Shown: piece by piece, positions 42,466-50,450 of the stretch
Position numbering within the stretch: position 1 is the first letter of the stretch
Layout: each line of letters starts with the position of its first letter
Source of the DNA: Paenibacillus silvae
Lineage (GTDB): Bacteria; Bacillota; Bacilli; Paenibacillales; Paenibacillaceae
DNA: 64,000 bases
NCBI RefSeq assembly: GCF_014639235.1
Contig: NZ_BMFU01000004.1
Coordinates: 427,222 to 491,221 of the forward strand
Direction of reading: 5' to 3'
Program-made: the position numbers and the translations under genes
The notes under the pieces: generated by a model
Database searches by the model: none
Seen by the model: the letters and a program-made list of their open reading frames with translations, nothing else
Told to the model about the DNA's origin: nothing

Positions 42466-43254
42466 TTGAACGAGCGAAAAGCTTCACATTTGAACCATTC
42501 TGATCTGTGGGAAAAGTGGAAAGAACACGGAGATCTTGAAGCAAAAAAGATGTTGATCGAAAAATATCTTCATATTGTTAATTATGTATCAGGCCGCTTG
42601 GCCGTTGGTTTACCCAAAAATGTTCCGAAAGATGACCTTGAGAGCAATGGAGTAATGGGCCTTATTGATGCACTGGAGAAATTCGATTATGAACGAGGCC
42701 TGCAATTTGAGACTTATGCTTCATGGAGGGTGCGCGGAGCTATCCTTGATGGATTGCGTCAGGGAGATTGGGTTCCAAGATCGGTGCGAGAGAAAGCAAA
42801 ACGGATTGAAGATGCTTATCAGCAACTGGAGCAGACCTATCTGCGTTCTGTCAGCGATGAAGAAATGAGTCAGTATCTGGACGTGTCAACCAAGGATTTC
42901 CAACATATGCTCCAGGAGGTGGCCGTGATGTCACTCTGCTCGTTGGAAGATCCAATTCGTGAAGAAGAGTCCGAAACCCGTCTGTCATTAATGATCGATG
43001 AAAAGGCTAAAAATCCGGATTATAAGGTGAATGAATTTTATCTGAAAGAAGCGCTGGTGCAGGGGCTAGAGAAATTGACAGTTAAAGAACGAACGGTAGT
43101 TTCACTTCTGTATTATGAAGATCTTTCTCTGAGTGAGATCGCAGAGGTCATGTCTCTTTCGCCGTCTCGTATCTCCCAATTACATTCCAAAGCCATTTTG
43201 CGTCTGCGCGGCACATTGGATAAACAAAAAGATTTGCTGATGCGTAAAGACTAG
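42466..43254 (+). CDS. sigD: RNA polymerase sigma-D (sigma-28, FliA type)
   Basis: A 262-residue flagellar sigma factor. Region 2 has DDLESNGVMGLIDALEKFDYERGLQFETYASWRVRGAILDGLR. Region 4 has KLTVKERTVVSLLYYEDLSLSEIAEVMSLSPSRISQLHSKAILRLR. It directs late flagellar, motility and autolysin genes from TAAA-N15-GCCGATAT promoters. TTG 42466 follows AAGGAGGGTGA. A matching promoter is seen at 13875-13902. Confidence 0.97.
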   Translation: MNERKASHLNHSDLWEKWKEHGDLEAKKMLIEKYLHIVNYVSGRLAVGLPKNVPKDDLESNGVMGLIDALEKFDYERGLQFETYASWRVRGAILDGLRQGDWVPRSVREKAKRIEDAYQQLEQTYLRSVSDEEMSQYLDVSTKDFQHMLQEVAVMSLCSLEDPIREEESETRLSLMIDEKAKNPDYKVNEFYLKEALVQGLEKLTVKERTVVSLLYYEDLSLSEIAEVMSLSPSRISQLHSKAILRLRGTLDKQKDLLMRKD

Positions 43255-43316
43255 ATAGCAGAAGTTAACCATATATAAACAGGGAGTGGACAGGCTAATA
43301 AGGAGGAAGATCTGCG

Positions 43317-44726
43317 TTGACTCAAATGACGGTTATGGAAAAATGTCTGAACGTCGTTTTATCAGATGATAAATGCACGGCTTACCTTGAATATTACAAC
43401 GAAGAAGAGGGATTCTCCTGCACCCTAGAAGAGCTTGAGCAATTTGTCGAGAGCAAGGGCATTAAATATGGTCTGGCTCGGGAAGCCTTGTTGCTCTTTG
43501 TAAGTAATCCATCTGCCTACATCAAAGATAAATGCAAGATCGCTGAAGGCATTCCGCCCGTTCATGGAACGGATGGATACATACATGTTCTCATCGGTAA
43601 AGATGAGGATCAGGAGCAGCGTCCTCTGGAAGCGGAAGACGGAAGCGTTGATTACAAAGAGCTGATTCGATTAGACAATGTACGCACAGGCCAGATCATC
43701 GCAGAGCGGATTGCCCCTGTTGACGGTATGCCGGGGAAAGCAGTGACAGGTGAGGAAATCCCTTTTCGTCCCGGTAAGGAAGCGAGATTCAAAGTTGGTA
43801 AAAATGTCGTAGTCAATCCCGAAGGCTCTGCAATGTATGCCGCATTGGATGGACTTGTTAGCAGAACAGAAGGCAATAAACTCAATGTTTTTCCCGTATA
43901 TGAAGTCAATGGCGATGTAGATTACAAGCATGGAAATATTGATTTTGTAGGTAATGTTGTCATCCGCGGGAATGTGCTTACCGGTTTTAAAGTTAAAGCG
44001 GCAGGTGATATTCGCGTTAACGGGGGTGTCGAAGGAGCGGAGCTGGAAGCAGGCGGCTCAATCGAAATTACCGGAGGAATCATCGGGTATAACAAAGGTC
44101 TGGTACATGCTGAACATCATGTCAAATGCTCTTTTATTCAAGAAGGCAACGTTGATGCAGGCGAAGATGTGCTTGTATCTCAGAGTATTATGCATTCCAA
44201 TGTTCGTGCGGGTCGCGCTGTGATTTGTGCCGGAACGAAAGGTCTTATTGTTGGCGGTTCAACGCAGGCTGGAGAACAGGTCTCTGCCCGTGTCGTGGGC
44301 AATACGATGTCAACGTTAACCTCTATAGAAGTTGGCGTGTTGCCTAAACTACGAAACGAAATGAATGAATTGCGCAAGGGACTCCGGGAGCAGATGGATG
44401 CCTTGGACAAAACCAAAAAAGCGTTAACTTTGCTGGATCAACTGGCCGCAGCCGGACAATTGACTCCGAATAAAACGGCGATGAGAATCCAATTAATTGC
44501 AACCCAAAAATCAGCTCTCCGTCAGAGTGAAGAAATGAAAGCACGTATCCTGGAAATTGAAAAGATACTTGAAGATACAAGCCGAGCTCGCGTGGATGTC
44601 CTGAAGATGATCTACGGAGGCTCTAAAATAGTTATCGGCAGATATACGAAATTTATTAAAGATCCGGTCAGTCGAATGTCATTTTATTATCAGGACGGGG
44701 ATATCACGATGGTACCGTACACATAA
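43317..44726 (+). CDS. FapA/DUF342 domain protein
   Basis: A 469-residue DUF342 (flagellar assembly protein A domain) protein. A roughly 160-residue N-terminal domain with IAERIAPVDGMPGKAVTGEEI and YAALDGLVSRTEGNKLNVFPVYEV is followed by a right-handed parallel beta-helix of glycine-rich repeats (VDYKHGNIDFVGNVVIRGNVLTGFKVKAAGDIRVNGGVEGA type). A C-terminal coiled coil comes last. The family is a polymerising scaffold related to bactofilins; its role in flagellation is poorly defined. Start TTG 43317 follows AAGGAGGA. Confidence 0.88.
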   Translation: MTQMTVMEKCLNVVLSDDKCTAYLEYYNEEEGFSCTLEELEQFVESKGIKYGLAREALLLFVSNPSAYIKDKCKIAEGIPPVHGTDGYIHVLIGKDEDQEQRPLEAEDGSVDYKELIRLDNVRTGQIIAERIAPVDGMPGKAVTGEEIPFRPGKEARFKVGKNVVVNPEGSAMYAALDGLVSRTEGNKLNVFPVYEVNGDVDYKHGNIDFVGNVVIRGNVLTGFKVKAAGDIRVNGGVEGAELEAGGSIEITGGIIGYNKGLVHAEHHVKCSFIQEGNVDAGEDVLVSQSIMHSNVRAGRAVICAGTKGLIVGGSTQAGEQVSARVVGNTMSTLTSIEVGVLPKLRNEMNELRKGLREQMDALDKTKKALTLLDQLAAAGQLTPNKTAMRIQLIATQKSALRQSEEMKARILEIEKILEDTSRARVDVLKMIYGGSKIVIGRYTKFIKDPVSRMSFYYQDGDITMVPYT

Positions 44727-44779
44727 AATTGCAGCAGCAGGCTTGTGAGGAAATCCATTCGAAACCGTGAGGTGAGCGT

Positions 44780-45094
44780 ATGAGTTTCAAAGCAGTAGAG
44801 CTTCAGATTGCTGTGCCACGTACAAGCGAGGCAGGACGTTATCAAAGTGAAGCCCAGCAGAGACCCGTGACCGATCAGAATCTGCTTGCGGAACAAATGA
44901 ATAAAGAAGCGAATGAGGCTAGGCAGCGCAGTGAGGCCATGGCTGAGACGGCGCATACTTCGGTACGTGATGGTCATGCAGGCGGAGGGGACCACCATAG
45001 CGGATCAGGCAGGCATGATGGAACTGAAGATCAGGAAAATATCAAACCTGCGGAGCATCCTTACAAGGGCAAACATATTGACCTGTCGATGTAG
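44780..45094 (+). CDS. Small charged, probably disordered protein of the flagellar locus
   Basis: A 104-residue hydrophilic protein without signal or membrane segment. The N-terminal piece VELQIAVPRTSEAGRYQSEAQQRPV is followed by Glu/Gln/Arg helical sequence, a His/Gly/Asp-rich stretch and a conserved-looking C terminus EHPYKGKHIDLSM. Similar proteins with a hydrophobic-QxxVPRT start and a PYKGxxIDL end are, from memory, found beside flagellar operons in other Firmicutes, but no function is known to me. ATG 44780 follows GTGAGGTGA. It lies between the FapA-type gene and swrB. Confidence 0.7.
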   Translation: MSFKAVELQIAVPRTSEAGRYQSEAQQRPVTDQNLLAEQMNKEANEARQRSEAMAETAHTSVRDGHAGGGDHHSGSGRHDGTEDQENIKPAEHPYKGKHIDLSM

Positions 45095-45160
45095 CAGTAT
45101 GTAAACAAGAATCAGCATGCTCTGCATCCTCGGTCGTCGCACTAAAAGGAGAGAAGCAAT

Positions 45161-45748
45161 TTGGCACCATGGATCATTATTGTCATACTGGGAGCTTGCG
45201 CTATCGCTTACGCATTGATTATGCCACGCAAAGACAAGGCGCAGGAATCATCGCATCAACTGGTGCAGGAGATGGAGTCAACGCTTGAACATTATATGAC
45301 GGAGATTGAGCAGGATAACGATGCTTTGATCCAGCGTGTAGCCGAACTTAAAGGCGAGGCGGCTGCAACCGACCAGCGTATGATGTCACAGCTTCAGGAA
45401 TTGCAGCAGCGCCTGGATCAACTGGAACGGGAAAAAGCAAGAATGCCTGAGCCTGATCAAAGTCCTGCCATGATTGTTAATGCCAGACAGACTGCTGAAG
45501 GGCTTCAGGCGCAGGGACTTATGGACAGTGTGAAAGCTGAGGCGGATCAACAAGCAACAGCAACGTCAGACTTGCAGGTTGAGCAAGAGTCTCAAGAGCC
45601 ACGGCGTGAATCTATTAAAGATCGTTACACAGAGCTATTCAGACTCCATGATGAAGGCAAGTCTATGGACGCTATCGCAAAACAAACAGGCATACAGCTG
45701 GGTGAGGTACAGTTAATACTTCAGCTGGCAGAGCGGGAGGAGAGCTAA
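45161..45748 (+). CDS. swrB: SwrB-like membrane coiled-coil protein (DUF6115 type)
   Basis: A 195-residue protein with one N-terminal membrane helix (APWIIIVILGACAIAYALIMP), a coiled coil (QRVAELKGEAAATDQRMMSQLQELQQRLDQLERE) and a C-terminal helix-turn-helix-like module (DRYTELFRLHDEGKSMDAIAKQTGIQLGEVQLILQLAERE). B. subtilis SwrB after sigD has the same architecture and activates the FliPQR export gate for swarming. Start TTG 45161 follows AAAGGAGAG. Confidence 0.8.
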   Translation: MAPWIIIVILGACAIAYALIMPRKDKAQESSHQLVQEMESTLEHYMTEIEQDNDALIQRVAELKGEAAATDQRMMSQLQELQQRLDQLEREKARMPEPDQSPAMIVNARQTAEGLQAQGLMDSVKAEADQQATATSDLQVEQESQEPRRESIKDRYTELFRLHDEGKSMDAIAKQTGIQLGEVQLILQLAEREES

Positions 45749-45751
45749 GCC

Positions 45752-46378
45752 ATGGACAAGCGATCTTTATGGATCGGGATAGGTAGTGGCATGATGATTG
45801 GCGCCATTTTGCTTCAGCTTGCAACAGTTGGGCAAAAGGCATTGTCGGACACAAACCTGGAACCGGCACAGTCTGCCAATTGGACGAAAGAACAAATCGA
45901 ATCTGCAGCGAAGAGCATGGATATGAAGCTGGTCGGTGCTGAGGACGAGCTGTATACGGAAGCAGAATGGGTGCAGAAGAAAAAGCAGGAAAGCAGTCAA
46001 ATGCAGGGTAAAACAGCTTCAACCCCTAATCAGGCAAGCTCTGCTGTACAACCCGCTCAGCCTGATCAGCCACAGGAACCAAAGTCAGACAATGTCAAGG
46101 GACAATCAGAGATCAAACAGCCGAGTACGACCGAGCCGAAGGAACCGTCACAGCCCAAAGGGGCAAGTGTAACATTCAAGGTGAGATCAGGGAACAGTCT
46201 GGCTATGGTTGCCGAGAATCTGAAGCAAGCCGGTATTGTGAACGATGCAGCAGCTTTTGTTAAGGCTGGCAGAGCAGAAGGCATTAATCGCAAGATTCAA
46301 GTCGGCACGTATTCTCTCGAAAAAGGCGAGAGCTTTAAGTCCATTATCGCCAAAATCACTAAAGAACCGTCAAACTGA
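45752..46378 (+). CDS. MltG/YceG-like membrane protein without catalytic domain
   Basis: A 208-residue protein. An N-terminal membrane helix (WIGIGSGMMIGAILLQLATV) is followed by a hydrophilic stretch with a Gln/Pro/Ser-rich linker (about 85-140). The C-terminal 65 residues (VTFKVRSGNSLAMVAENLKQAGIVNDAAAFVKAG..IQVGTYSLEKGESFKSIIAKI) match the LysM-like N-terminal subdomain of MltG/YceG lytic transglycosylases. The catalytic YceG core that should follow is absent. It begins 3 bases after swrB, ends the operon, and overlaps the terminator. A peptidoglycan-binding role is a reasonable guess. Confidence 0.78.
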   Translation: MDKRSLWIGIGSGMMIGAILLQLATVGQKALSDTNLEPAQSANWTKEQIESAAKSMDMKLVGAEDELYTEAEWVQKKKQESSQMQGKTASTPNQASSAVQPAQPDQPQEPKSDNVKGQSEIKQPSTTEPKEPSQPKGASVTFKVRSGNSLAMVAENLKQAGIVNDAAAFVKAGRAEGINRKIQVGTYSLEKGESFKSIIAKITKEPSN

Positions 46379-46405
46379 GCATGCTCGGACCAGGCGGTTC
46401 TTTTT
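46361..46405 (+). terminator. Rho-independent terminator of the fla/che operon
   Basis: AAAGAACCG (46361-46369) pairs with CGGTTCTTTTT (46395-46405), with the stop codon of the last gene inside the loop. T residues follow the stem. Confidence 0.85.
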
Positions 46406-46441
46406 GATTCCTGTGTGCTTGAAAATTTAGTTTATATAATG

Positions 46442-46470
46442 TTGCAACAGGCTTTCACTTATGCTATATT
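46442..46470 (+). promoter_or_regulatory. SigA promoter of rpsB
   Basis: TTGCAA (46442-46447), 17 bases, TATATT (46465-46470), located 126 bases upstream of the rpsB start. The resulting leader of about 120 bases is long enough for feedback control by S2, but no known motif was recognised. Confidence 0.8.
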
Positions 46471-46595
46471 AAATAACGGTGTTAAAACACACGCTGTGCT
46501 AATTTTGTTGAGGGTGCTTTCCTGATGGAGAGTCTTAGCGAAAAATGATGCTGGCGGAGGACACAATAAAAAACCATACTAGGAGGTGTGTGAAG

Positions 46596-47294
46596 ATGGC
46601 AGTAATCTCCATGAAGCAGCTTCTTGAAGCTGGGGTACACTTCGGTCACCAGACTCGTCGTTGGAACCCAAAAATGGATCGTTATATCTTCACTGAAAGA
46701 AACGGAATTTACATCATCGATTTGCAAAAAACGGTGAAAAAAGTCGAAGAGGCTTACAACTTCGTTAAAGGAATCGCAGGCGAAAACGGTACTATTCTTT
46801 TTGTTGGTACTAAAAAGCAAGCACAGGATTCCGTTAAAGAAGAAGCTGAACGCGCTGGTCAATTCTACATTAACCAACGCTGGCTCGGCGGTACCCTGAC
46901 TAACTTCTCTACTATTCAAAAACGTATTGATCGTTTGAAACAGTTGGAAGCTTGGGAAGAAGACGGTACTTTCGCAGTTCTGCCTAAAAAAGAAGTTATC
47001 TTGCTTCGCAAAGAAAAAGATCGTCTCGAGAAATTCTTGGGCGGTATTAAAAATATGAAAGGCCTGCCTAGCGCCCTGTTCATCATCGATCCACGCAAAG
47101 AGCGTATCGCTGTTGCGGAAGCTCGCAAATTGGGTATCCCAATTGTTGGTATCGTTGATACAAACTGCGATCCGGACGAGATCGATTATGTTATCCCAGG
47201 TAATGACGACGCGATCCGCGCTGTTAAATTGCTGACAGGTAAAATGGCTGACGCTGTTATCGAAGCTAACCAAGGCGAAGAAACTTCCGCTTAA
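46596..47294 (+). CDS. rpsB: 30S ribosomal protein S2
   Basis: A 232-residue S2. MKQLLEAGVHFGHQTRRWNPKM, YIFTERNGIYIIDLQKT, NQRWLGGTLTNFSTI and PSALFIIDPRKERIAVAEARKLGIPIVGIVDTNCDPDEIDYVIPGNDDAIRA are diagnostic. ATG 46596 follows TAGGAGGTG; the open frame upstream (46545) is leader. It is followed by a hairpin before tsf, as in other Firmicutes. Confidence 0.98.
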   Translation: MAVISMKQLLEAGVHFGHQTRRWNPKMDRYIFTERNGIYIIDLQKTVKKVEEAYNFVKGIAGENGTILFVGTKKQAQDSVKEEAERAGQFYINQRWLGGTLTNFSTIQKRIDRLKQLEAWEEDGTFAVLPKKEVILLRKEKDRLEKFLGGIKNMKGLPSALFIIDPRKERIAVAEARKLGIPIVGIVDTNCDPDEIDYVIPGNDDAIRAVKLLTGKMADAVIEANQGEETSA

Positions 47295-47327
47295 TAGTTT
47301 TCGAACATATCATTCATGAATTAAATG

Positions 47328-47372
47328 AAAAGGGTGGTTGGTAGGTGGATAACCTCTCACTGCCCTTTTTTT
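47328..47372 (+). terminator. Terminator/attenuator between rpsB and tsf
   Basis: AAAAGGG..GTAGGTGG pairs with CCTC..CCCTTTT, and TTTTTTT follows. tsf has no strong promoter of its own in the 40 bases left, so partial read-through from rpsB is likely. Confidence 0.75.
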
Positions 47373-47411
47373 AGAGTGTACGTACAATACTTAATCTGGA
47401 GGGAATTTATA

Positions 47412-48062
47412 ATGGCAGTTAATGCGAGTGCAGTAAAAGAACTTCGCGAAAAAACGGGCGCAGGTATGCTCGATTGCAAAAAAGCATTGGAAGAAGCAAA
47501 CGGTGATATTACGAAAGCAGCTGAATTGTTGCGTGAGAAAGGTCTTTCCGCAGCAGCAAGCAAAGCAGGACGTGCAGCTACTGAGGGTGTTGTAGAATCC
47601 TATATCCACGCTGGCGGCCGTATCGGCGTTCTGGTTGAAGTTAACTGCGAGACAGACTTCGTTGGTAAAACAGACCAGTTCAAAGACTTTGTTAAAGATG
47701 TAGCAATGCAAATCGCAGCTGCTAACCCTAAATACGTTACACGCGAAGAAGTTCCTACAGATGAGCTTGAGAAAGAAAAAGAAATTTTGAAAGCTCAAGC
47801 GCTGAACGAAGGTAAACCGGAAAAAATCGTTGAGAAAATGGTTGAAGGCCGTATCGGTAAATACTACGAGGAATATTGCCTGATGGAGCAATCTTTCGTT
47901 AAAGATCCAGACAAAACAATCTCTCAATTGCTGAATGAAAAAATCAGCCAAATCGGTGAGAACATCTCGATCCGTCGCTTTGTTCGTTATGAACTGGGTG
48001 AAGGTCTGGAGAAAAAAGTGGATAACTTCGTAGAAGAAGTTATGTCCCAAGTGAACAAATAA
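47412..48062 (+). CDS. tsf: Translation elongation factor Ts
   Basis: A 216-residue EF-Ts, the nucleotide exchange factor of EF-Tu. The N-terminal KELREKTGAGMLDCKKALEEANGDITKAAELLREKGLSAA and VEVNCETDFVG are signatures. It is of the shorter Firmicute-like type with one truncated core repeat (B. subtilis has 293 residues; here the region after KYVTREEVP is shorter). ATG 47412 follows TGGAGGG. Confidence 0.96.
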   Translation: MAVNASAVKELREKTGAGMLDCKKALEEANGDITKAAELLREKGLSAAASKAGRAATEGVVESYIHAGGRIGVLVEVNCETDFVGKTDQFKDFVKDVAMQIAAANPKYVTREEVPTDELEKEKEILKAQALNEGKPEKIVEKMVEGRIGKYYEEYCLMEQSFVKDPDKTISQLLNEKISQIGENISIRRFVRYELGEGLEKKVDNFVEEVMSQVNK

Positions 48063-48182
48063 GACGGTTATCAAACCGACAAGCAGGAATGATTTTCGAA
48101 GATATAAGAATGATAAAACTTCGAAGCGCAAACTCCCTTATATCTCAGGAAAACAGTGACTGATCGGTTGAACGTTTTTCCT

Positions 48183-48218
48183 AAAAAGAACGGAACACTG
48201 CTGTGTTCCTTTCTTTTT
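48183..48218 (+). terminator. Rho-independent terminator after tsf
   Basis: AAAAAGAACGGAACAC pairs with GTGTTCCTTTCTTTTT around a 4-base loop; the distal arm provides the T tract. Confidence 0.92.
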
Positions 48219-48251
48219 AAGCAGGAGTCCATGCGCGAGAAGTTTTGTTGG

Positions 48252-48273
48252 TTGAACACTGGGAGGTGTTCAA
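48252..48273 (+). repeat. Perfect hairpin in the pyrH leader
   Basis: TTGAACAC and GTGTTCAA flank TGGGAG. The stem holds part of a GGGAGGTG sequence that looks like a ribosome binding site, 22 bases before the pyrH start. The true pyrH site GTGGAGGGTGA lies just downstream. Confidence 0.65.
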
Positions 48274-48294
48274 TTCAAAGTGGAGGGTGAACAA

Positions 48295-49023
48295 TTGGAA
48301 CAGCCAGTATTTAAACGTGTTGTCTTAAAGGTGAGCGGAGAGTCTCTTTCCGGTCAAAACGGCTATGGCATTGATGCAGCAACGATCTCATCCATTGCTC
48401 AGCAGGTAAAGGATGTAGTTGCACTTGGAGTACAGGTTGCGATCGTATGTGGCGGCGGAAACATCTGGCGTGGTATTGCTGGTAGTGAAAACGGCATTGA
48501 TCGTGCCACTGCTGACTATATGGGTATGCTCGCGACGGTAATGAACTCTCTGGCGCTGCAAGATGCACTAGAGCAGATTGAAGTGCCTACGCGTGTACAG
48601 ACATCAATTGCTATGCAGCAAATTGCAGAGCCATACATTCGTCGTAAAGCCATTCGTCATCTGGAGAAAGGCCGTGTCGTTATTTTTGCAGCAGGTACAG
48701 GTAATCCGTTCTTCTCCACGGATACAACAGCAGCACTGCGCGCAGCGGAGATTGAAGCAGAAGTGATCTTGATGGCGAAAAATAAAGTGGATGGTGTCTA
48801 TTCGGCAGATCCATTTAAAGACAGCACAGCTGAGAAATTCGAACAGTTGACTTACCTGGATGTACTTAACAAAAACCTTGGCGTAATGGATTCAACGGCG
48901 TCCTCACTTTGCATGGACAACAACATTCCGTTGATTGTATTCAACATTACAGAACAGGGCAACATCAAACGCGTTGTTCTCGGTGAGCGCATCGGGACAA
49001 TCGTTAAAGGGAGTGTAGATTAA
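48295..49023 (+). CDS. pyrH: UMP kinase
   Basis: A 242-residue amino-acid-kinase-fold UMP kinase (UMP to UDP). VVLKVSGESLSG, VAIVCGGGNIWRGIAG, ATADYMGMLATVMNSLALQDAL and FFSTDTTAALRAAEIEAEVILMAKNKVDGVYSADP are diagnostic. TTG 48295 is preferred over GTG 48280: TGGAGGGTGA then fits as ribosome binding site, and the start EQPVFKRVVLK aligns with B. subtilis PyrH. The stop overlaps the frr start by one base. Confidence 0.96.
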   Translation: MEQPVFKRVVLKVSGESLSGQNGYGIDAATISSIAQQVKDVVALGVQVAIVCGGGNIWRGIAGSENGIDRATADYMGMLATVMNSLALQDALEQIEVPTRVQTSIAMQQIAEPYIRRKAIRHLEKGRVVIFAAGTGNPFFSTDTTAALRAAEIEAEVILMAKNKVDGVYSADPFKDSTAEKFEQLTYLDVLNKNLGVMDSTASSLCMDNNIPLIVFNITEQGNIKRVVLGERIGTIVKGSVD

Positions 49024-49577
49024 TGCCACAAGCAGTGAAACAACATGCCGAAGAGCGTATGGAAAAAGCAATTCAAGCGCTGCGCCGTGACCTGGCCACT
49101 TTGCGTGCAGGCCGTGCAACACCTGCTCTTCTCGATCGTGTACAAGTTGAGTATTATGGCGCAATGACACCTTTGAACCAGTTGGCTAACATCAGTACAC
49201 CGGATTCCCGTACACTGATGATTCAACCTTGGGACAAATCAGCGATGAACGATATTGAACGTGCAATCATGAAATCTGACCTGGGACTCACCCCGGCTAA
49301 TGATGGCAGCATGATTCGTTTGTCAATTCCTCCGCTGACGGAAGAACGCAGAGCTGAGCTTGTCAAGCTGACTAAAAAGTTTGGCGAAGAAGGCAAAGTT
49401 GCTATCCGTAACATTCGTCGTGATGCGAATGATGATATTAAGAAAATGGAAAAGTCCGAGATCTCTGAGGATGAATCCCGCAGACATCAGGATGACATCC
49501 AGAAGTCGACCGATAAATATATCGCTGAAGTCGATAAGGTACTTGCTGCCAAAGAAAAAGAAATCATGGAAGTGTAA
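49023..49577 (+). CDS. frr: Ribosome recycling factor
   Basis: A 184-residue RRF that splits post-termination ribosomes with EF-G. RMEKAIQALRRDLATLRAGRATPALLDRVQVEYYGAMTPLNQLANI and the C-terminal three-helix bundle with KKMEKS..ISEDESRRHQDDIQKSTDKYI are typical. ATG 49023 overlaps the pyrH stop (TAATG), so translation is coupled. Confidence 0.98.
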   Translation: MPQAVKQHAEERMEKAIQALRRDLATLRAGRATPALLDRVQVEYYGAMTPLNQLANISTPDSRTLMIQPWDKSAMNDIERAIMKSDLGLTPANDGSMIRLSIPPLTEERRAELVKLTKKFGEEGKVAIRNIRRDANDDIKKMEKSEISEDESRRHQDDIQKSTDKYIAEVDKVLAAKEKEIMEV

Positions 49578-49588
49578 GACAAGCGCAG

Positions 49589-49621
49589 CCCCTCCATTAC
49601 GGTGGGGTTTTGTCTCTTTTT
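49589..49621 (+). terminator. Rho-independent terminator after frr
   Basis: CCCCTCC pairs with GGTGGGG (one mismatch), followed by TTTTGTCTCTTTTT. Read-through toward uppS is possible, since no clear promoter lies in between. Confidence 0.7.
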
Positions 49622-49666
49622 CCAAGCTTCAGACAAAGAAACTTCAGGGATTTTGGAGGAACAGGA

Positions 49667-50434
49667 ATGATCAAACGGGTTCGGTCGTGGTGGAATGGGG
49701 CTGACAAGCAGGAAACGCTGACTATATCCGAGGATAATATCCCGCAGCACGTCGCCATCATCATGGACGGCAATGGAAGATGGGCCAAACGTTTGGGGCT
49801 TCCGCGCATCGCAGGACACCAGAACGGCATGAAGGCAGTTAAACGTGCAACCATCGCGGCGGATGAACTGGGCATCAAATATCTGACGATGTACGCTTTT
49901 TCGACAGAAAACTGGACGCGTCCAAAAGAAGAAGTGGATTTTCTGATGAGACTTCCGCAAGAGTTTTTGGCTATTGAGCTGGATGAATTGATAGAAAAAA
50001 ATGTGCGCATTCGCATGATGGGACATGAAGAGCATTTGCCTTCGCATACCGTAAATGCTTTGCGCGAAGCCATTCGTCTTACGGAACATAATACCGGTCT
50101 CGTGTTGAATTTTGCGATGAACTATGGAAGCCGCCGAGAGATGACGGAATGTGTTAAAGATATCGCTCTTCAAGTACAGTCAGGTGAACTGGCGGTTGAA
50201 GATATCACACCTGAACTCATTGATAAACATATGCTGACCGCAGATATGCCCGATCCGGATTTACTGATTCGAACGAGCGGCGAACTGCGCTTGAGCAATT
50301 TCATGTTATGGCAGCTTGCATATAGTGAATTATGGTTTACGGATATATACTGGCCCGAATTTGGCAAACAGCATCTGCTTGAAGCAGTAGCCGAATATCA
50401 GCGCAGATCAAGGCGTTACGGCGGTTTGAAATAG
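49667..50434 (+). CDS. uppS: Undecaprenyl diphosphate synthase
   Basis: A 255-residue cis-prenyltransferase that makes the C55 lipid carrier for cell-wall synthesis. HVAIIMDGNGRWAKRLGLPRIAGHQNGMKA (catalytic Asp), YLTMYAFSTENW..RPKEEV and DLLIRTSGELRLSNFMLWQLAYSELWFTDIYWPEF are diagnostic. ATG 49667 follows TTGGAGGA; the frame upstream to 49610 overlaps the terminator. Confidence 0.97.
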   Translation: MIKRVRSWWNGADKQETLTISEDNIPQHVAIIMDGNGRWAKRLGLPRIAGHQNGMKAVKRATIAADELGIKYLTMYAFSTENWTRPKEEVDFLMRLPQEFLAIELDELIEKNVRIRMMGHEEHLPSHTVNALREAIRLTEHNTGLVLNFAMNYGSRREMTECVKDIALQVQSGELAVEDITPELIDKHMLTADMPDPDLLIRTSGELRLSNFMLWQLAYSELWFTDIYWPEFGKQHLLEAVAEYQRRSRRYGGLK

Positions 50435-50450
50435 ATGGAGGATGAAGCCG

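Noticed and set aside
14698..46378. Virulence-type type III secretion system
   Set aside because: All export genes are accompanied by rod, hook, C-ring and chemotaxis genes in standard flagellar order.
46482..47273. 263-codon minus-strand frame opposite rpsB
   Set aside because: Antisense shadow of a ribosomal gene; Phe/Asn-rich translation without known motifs.
47391..48131. 246-codon minus-strand frame opposite tsf
   Set aside because: Antisense shadow of tsf, very Phe/Cys-rich, no start signal.
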